Below, piece after piece: positions 6,066 through 8,486 of a DNA stretch of 8,486 bases. The stretch is from Erysipelotrichia bacterium (GTDB lineage Bacteria > Bacillota_I > Bacilli_A > RFN20 > CAG-826). The stretch lies in NCBI GenBank assembly GCA_012971835.1, contig JAAZFR010000070.1, forward strand, positions 1 to 8,486, read 5' to 3'. The translations under genes and the position numbers were made by a program. Under the pieces are notes generated by a model, which saw only the letters and a program-made list of their open reading frames with translations, ran no database searches and had not been told where the DNA came from. Position 1 is the first letter of the stretch. Each line of letters opens with the position of its first letter.

Positions 6066-6824
6066 TTATTTTAGATTTTCAAGATACAAAGTATCTATTT
6101 TTATCATGTTATTATCAATTTCCTTTTGAATAATCGCCTGAATTTCCGGAGCGAGATGAACAGTATTGATCTGTAAGAACTCTTCTTTTTCGATTGGTTT
6201 GAAGAAGCGAACCCACAGCGGATAAACTTTTAGATTACTCTTGCGGCTTAAGGGGCGGAAAGTTCCATAAATAGCACAAGGGATAATTGGCGCGCCGGTG
6301 CGATACGATGGTTTAAAAGCACCAGGTTTAAATTCGCTGATAGGAAGCAAATAATTCTTATTGCGTGTTCCTTCAGGAAAGATGACGAGATTTCTTCCGC
6401 TTTCAACTAGTTTAACTGCTTTGTCGATGGCCACAACTTGCGATCTTAAGTCAGCCCGATCAATCGTTACGCCTTCGAGCAATTTGACCACTTTACCGAT
6501 AAAAGGGAACTTTAAGGTTTCTTTTTTAGCGACGAAAGTAATCGGCTTTTTCGAAATAGCGACTAGAAGCAAGGGATCGAAATCGGAATAGTGGTTCGCG
6601 TATAACACAAACGGCCTTTCCTCTTTTAAAAAGATTTCTTCATCTTGAACGTGAACATGGACATGAAAATGGCGAAAAACGTAAAGGATGAGATCGCGAA
6701 TGCGGTTGTATCGCTTTTCAAGCGGATAACGTTCAGGGTGACGTGCATATTTGATCATCCAAGCGAAATATGACCACACAATTCGTGGTCCGCAAACTAG
6801 GATTAATCTTATATACTTGAACAC
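6066..6824 (-). CDS. plsC: 1-acyl-sn-glycerol-3-phosphate acyltransferase (PlsC family)
   Basis: PlsC enzymes transfer an acyl group to lysophosphatidate to make phosphatidate at the cytoplasmic membrane face. The 252 residues fit the family. Motif I NHYSDFD (77-83, catalytic His78 and Asp83), motif II GVTIDR (118-123, Arg123), motif III FPEGTR (149-154, Glu151 and Arg154) and motif IV APIIPCAIYG (178-187) are all present. The N-terminal stretch around residues 5-25 is hydrophobic with aromatic residues and could anchor the protein. The start is GTG, set by AGGAGG nine bases upstream, which is encoded by the last codons of the SSB-like gene; the stop and start of the two genes lie five bases apart. 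An odd run RHFHVHVHV (51-59) precedes motif I. A paralogue acting on another lysolipid cannot be excluded. Its transcript likely ends at the hairpin inside the convergent rsmF-like gene. Confidence 0.92.
   Translation of the reverse strand: MFKYIRLILVCGPRIVWSYFAWMIKYARHPERYPLEKRYNRIRDLILYVFRHFHVHVHVQDEEIFLKEERPFVLYANHYSDFDPLLLVAISKKPITFVAKKETLKFPFIGKVVKLLEGVTIDRADLRSQVVAIDKAVKLVESGRNLVIFPEGTRNKNYLLPISEFKPGAFKPSYRTGAPIIPCAIYGTFRPLSRKSNLKVYPLWVRFFKPIEKEEFLQINTVHLAPEIQAIIQKEIDNNMIKIDTLYLENLK
6082..6102 (+). terminator. Candidate intrinsic terminator of the rsmF-like gene, inside the plsC coding end
   Basis: AGATAC (6082-6087), loop AAA, GTATCT (6091-6096), then A and five T on the plus strand. 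The hairpin starts about 34 bases past the rsmF-like stop. The stem has only six pairs, two of them G/C, so it is weak. On the minus strand the same sequence encodes residues near the end of PlsC and has no T-run behind it. Confidence 0.55.
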
Positions 6825-6829
6825 GCGCG

Positions 6830-7117
6830 CTATCCTCCTATTTCATTTAATAGATTTTGCCCCAAAATTGCAAGTTGTTCCGCAACGATTATGAGACCAA
6901 TTTGCTCATCCTTTTGAATTCGGCCTCGAATAACAACCAAGGTCCCACCACTGAGATTCATGAACCGAGAATGAGGTTCCTTGCTCCAATAGGACACGGG
7001 AATTTTGTCGATTATGAACTTGCCTTGTTCGGGAACCATGCGATCAATTTCGACAATCCGAACCGTTTTGTTAATTGCTTCCCCAAGACGGCCGGTGAGA
7101 AAGACGTCTGATATCAT
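6830..7117 (-). CDS. Small SSB-like OB-fold protein
   Basis: This 95-residue protein resembles the OB-fold core of bacterial single-stranded DNA-binding proteins. It opens with a first strand MISDVFLTGRLGE like the SSB N-terminus, has a central IPVSYW strand where SSB has its DFI/CTLW-type strand, and then GTLVVIRGRIQKDEQIGLIIVAEQLAILG (59-87), which matches the G-L-V-x-V-x-G-R-I-Q strand-loop-strand of SSB. It lacks the acidic C-terminal tip (DDDIPF type) that replicative SSBs use to recruit partners, and it is shorter than a typical SSB. It is therefore more likely an accessory or specialised OB protein than the main SSB. A strong GGAGGT nine bases before the ATG supports the start. It lies between the pullulanase and plsC genes, with five bases to plsC, and the context gives no clear clue to its job. 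Assignment to the OB/SSB family is by motif memory, so moderate. Confidence 0.6.
   Translation of the reverse strand: MISDVFLTGRLGEAINKTVRIVEIDRMVPEQGKFIIDKIPVSYWSKEPHSRFMNLSGGTLVVIRGRIQKDEQIGLIIVAEQLAILGQNLLNEIGG
6834..6839 (-). promoter_or_regulatory. Shine-Dalgarno that fixes the GTG start of plsC
   Basis: AGGAGG on the minus strand lies nine bases before the GTG at 6824. It forms the Gly-Gly codons and runs up to the TAG stop that end the SSB-like gene. The first downstream Met, at residue 23, has no comparable signal. Confidence 0.85.
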
Positions 7118-7126
7118 AAAATGAAT

Positions 7127-7132
7127 ACCTCC
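7127..7132 (-). promoter_or_regulatory. Shine-Dalgarno of the SSB-like gene
   Basis: GGAGGT on the minus strand is nine bases before the ATG at 7117, near-ideal pairing and spacing. It is among the strongest ribosome binding sites in the window. Confidence 0.8.
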
Positions 7133-7138
7133 GCCTCT

Positions 7139-7144
7139 ATTTTA
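7139..7144 (-). promoter_or_regulatory. Possible -10 element upstream of the SSB-like gene
   Basis: TAAAAT on the minus strand (five of six to TATAAT) lies in the 57-base gap after the pullulanase gene. TTGAGA occurs upstream but about 21 bases away, too far for a normal -35. If real it would give a very short leader, like the pdp promoter. Read-through from the pullulanase gene is an equally good explanation for expression. Confidence 0.25.
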
Positions 7145-7174
7145 AGGGGAGCAAATCAGATAAATTCTCAAATG

Positions 7175-7194
7175 TTATTTTAAAATTAAAATAA
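7175..7194. repeat. A/T-only perfect inverted repeat at the end of the pullulanase gene
   Basis: TTATTTTAA (7175-7183), two bases, TTAAAATAA (7186-7194) is a perfect 9-bp inverted repeat. It includes the pullulanase TAA stop and encodes the last Leu-Ile-Leu-Lys. It lacks G/C pairs and is followed by mixed sequence, so it is not a convincing terminator. Confidence 0.5.
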
Positions 7195-8486
7195 GAAACG
7201 ACCGAGCTTTAATCATAACATGCCTAACAAAGGTTTGACTAGAAAGCACATTTCCCCCACTGGCAAAGAGAATTTGATGGTATTCATCGAGGTCATCATA
7301 AAGGGTTTCTAAACTAGGATTAATGTAAATGATGAAATCTTTATATTCGCTCGAGTAGGCACTTAAATCATAAGAAATCTTCACAGCGTTATTTTCTAAA
7401 TCTTCAAAAGACACACTTTGTTCTATTTTGTCCAAATCGAGTTCGTGGAGGAAAGAAAGACTTCGCCGTAATTTAATCGCATCGGCGTGATAAGAAAACA
7501 ATGAAAATCGCTCATCTAAAAGCTTGTAATCCATCTTATTTAAATCGTCACCTGCGCGATAAGTATTTTGATGATTCTTTTTTGACAAGCCAAGTTCTTG
7601 ACCCATATGAATAAAAGGCACGCCATACGATGCTAAAACGGCAGCATTAATCATTTTCAAACGTTCAAAACGTTCCGAAATGCCTTCTTCTGGCAAGGCT
7701 GTTTCGAGTTTATCGTAAAGGGTTCCGTTATCGTGGCACTCGACATAATTAATTGATTGATGAGGGTCGATAAAACGACGCGTGACGTATTGTTCAAACG
7801 AAGAACCCTTATAAGCGTATTTGAATGCTTCAAGATGACTTTGCGAATTTAATAAATAGCCGCGCGGCGTCTGATCATATTCGTTTGATTTTCCACGTAT
7901 AATATCGCGATACCAATCATTAAAAAAGCCATATCCATTTAAATCAAAAGCTTGAGAGAAGGAAGCGCATTTAAAATCGTGATCGCTTTCGTCACCCATT
8001 TGCCAGCCTTCGCCATAAAACATAAAATTGGGCTTAATAGCCAATACTTCTTGTTGAATGACCTTCATCGTCTCAAGGTCCATTAAACCCATAATATCAA
8101 AGCGAAAACCATCAACCCCGAATTCCTTTACATAGTAAACGCAAGCATCAACGATTAACTTACGAGCCATAGCTCGTTCGGTGGCGACATCATTTCCGCA
8201 AAAAGAACGATTCGAAATGGCTCCGTTTTTCTCATAGCGGAAAAAATAATTGGGAACAACCCTTTCAAAAACCGATGTTTTGTGTTCGTAAACGTGATTA
8301 AAGACAACGTCCATAACAATGCGAATCCCTTCCTTATGAAAAGCGGCCACCATTTTTCGTAAATCAATTAGTCGTGAATAAGGATCTTCAGGATGCGATG
8401 CGTAACTTCCTTCGGGAACGAAATATTGCTCTGGATCATATCCCCAGTTATAACCTTCGGTAACGTTATCTTCATCAACGGTCGCA
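7175..8486 (-). CDS. pulA: Type I pullulanase (alpha-1,6 debranching, GH13), 5' end outside the window
   Basis: This enzyme hydrolyses alpha-1,6 branches of pullulan, glycogen or limit dextrins. The reading frame stays open to the right edge, so 436 residues of the C-terminal part are visible and the ATG at 8353 is internal. Upstream of that ATG the frame encodes YNWGYDP (residues 12-18 of the visible part), the hallmark of type I pullulanases, and PEDPYSRLIDLRK. GH13 region I is DVVFNH (59-64); region II GFRFDIMG has the nucleophile Asp130; region III YGEGW has the acid/base Glu159; region IV YVECHDN has Asp252. GVPFIHMGQE (around 288-297) follows the barrel, then a short beta domain. All catalytic residues are present, so it looks active. 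Any signal peptide or carbohydrate-binding domain would lie beyond the edge, so location and exact substrate are open. The SSB-like and plsC genes follow 57 bases downstream. Confidence 0.95.
   Translation of the reverse strand, partial: ATVDEDNVTEGYNWGYDPEQYFVPEGSYASHPEDPYSRLIDLRKMVAAFHKEGIRIVMDVVFNHVYEHKTSVFERVVPNYFFRYEKNGAISNRSFCGNDVATERAMARKLIVDACVYYVKEFGVDGFRFDIMGLMDLETMKVIQQEVLAIKPNFMFYGEGWQMGDESDHDFKCASFSQAFDLNGYGFFNDWYRDIIRGKSNEYDQTPRGYLLNSQSHLEAFKYAYKGSSFEQYVTRRFIDPHQSINYVECHDNGTLYDKLETALPEEGISERFERLKMINAAVLASYGVPFIHMGQELGLSKKNHQNTYRAGDDLNKMDYKLLDERFSLFSYHADAIKLRRSLSFLHELDLDKIEQSVSFEDLENNAVKISYDLSAYSSEYKDFIIYINPSLETLYDDLDEYHQILFASGGNVLSSQTFVRHVMIKARSFLILILK

Noticed and set aside
7721..7741. 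Possible loss of a catalytic residue in pullulanase region IV (HDNG instead of HDNH)
   Set aside because: The catalytic HD pair is intact and the residue after Asn varies among type I pullulanases, so this is not evidence for inactivity.
1..8486. Mycoplasma genetic code (TGA as Trp)
   Set aside because: The tryptophans checked in the permease, ATPase, MnmA, methyltransferase and PlsC are all TGG, no gene has an internal TGA, and TGA ends the permease and the ATPase in family-appropriate positions.
1..8486. Mobile elements, CRISPR arrays, tRNA or rRNA genes, defence or toxin-antitoxin modules
   Set aside because: No repeats of array type, no transposase or recombinase motifs, no cloverleaf-like stretch and no unexplained gene pair were seen; nearly all the sequence is accounted for by housekeeping genes.

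Overview
The window looks like chromosomal core-genome sequence from a low-GC Firmicutes or Mollicutes-related bacterium (Acholeplasma, Izemoplasma, RF39 or Erysipelotrichia-like). The reasons are an A/T-rich composition, Bacillus-like protein families (a 433-residue Pdp, RsmF-like methyltransferase, type I pullulanase), GGAGG-type ribosome binding sites and tight gene packing. Every tryptophan codon I checked is TGG and TGA is used as a stop, so the code is standard and Mycoplasmatales code 4 is unlikely. The exact taxon cannot be fixed from this sequence.

Layout, left to right. (1) Bases 1-1784, plus strand: the last codons of an upstream gene, then the permease and ATPase of an uncharacterised ABC importer of the COG4120/COG1101 (TrpXYZ-like) type. 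(2) Bases 1787-4682, minus strand: a compact operon transcribed pdp, dtd, mnmA (pyrimidine-nucleoside phosphorylase, D-aminoacyl-tRNA deacylase, tRNA 2-thiouridylase). (3) Bases 4683-4764: an 82-base divergent promoter region with a perfect inverted repeat. (4) Bases 4765-6048, plus strand: an RsmF-like rRNA m5C methyltransferase, possibly leaderless. (5) Bases 6066-8486, minus strand: a type I pullulanase running off the right edge, then a small SSB-like OB-fold protein, then a PlsC-type acyltransferase.

Functionally this is a housekeeping mixture: solute import, nucleoside salvage, tRNA quality control and modification, rRNA modification, alpha-glucan debranching and phospholipid synthesis. 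The shared theme of the pdp operon and rsmF is translation fidelity. I see no mobile element, CRISPR array, tRNA or rRNA gene, and no convincing new multi-gene system. No gene-free stretch exceeds 82 bases.

The points most worth a second look are: a Dtd that keeps the Gly-Pro chiral-selection motif but has Pro in place of the usual motif-1 Ser77 and Asn in place of Arg7; a pair of interlocked terminators in which the convergent rsmF-like and plsC genes each carry the other's terminator inside coding sequence; and the divergent pdp/rsmF promoter with its inverted repeat and possible leaderless transcript.
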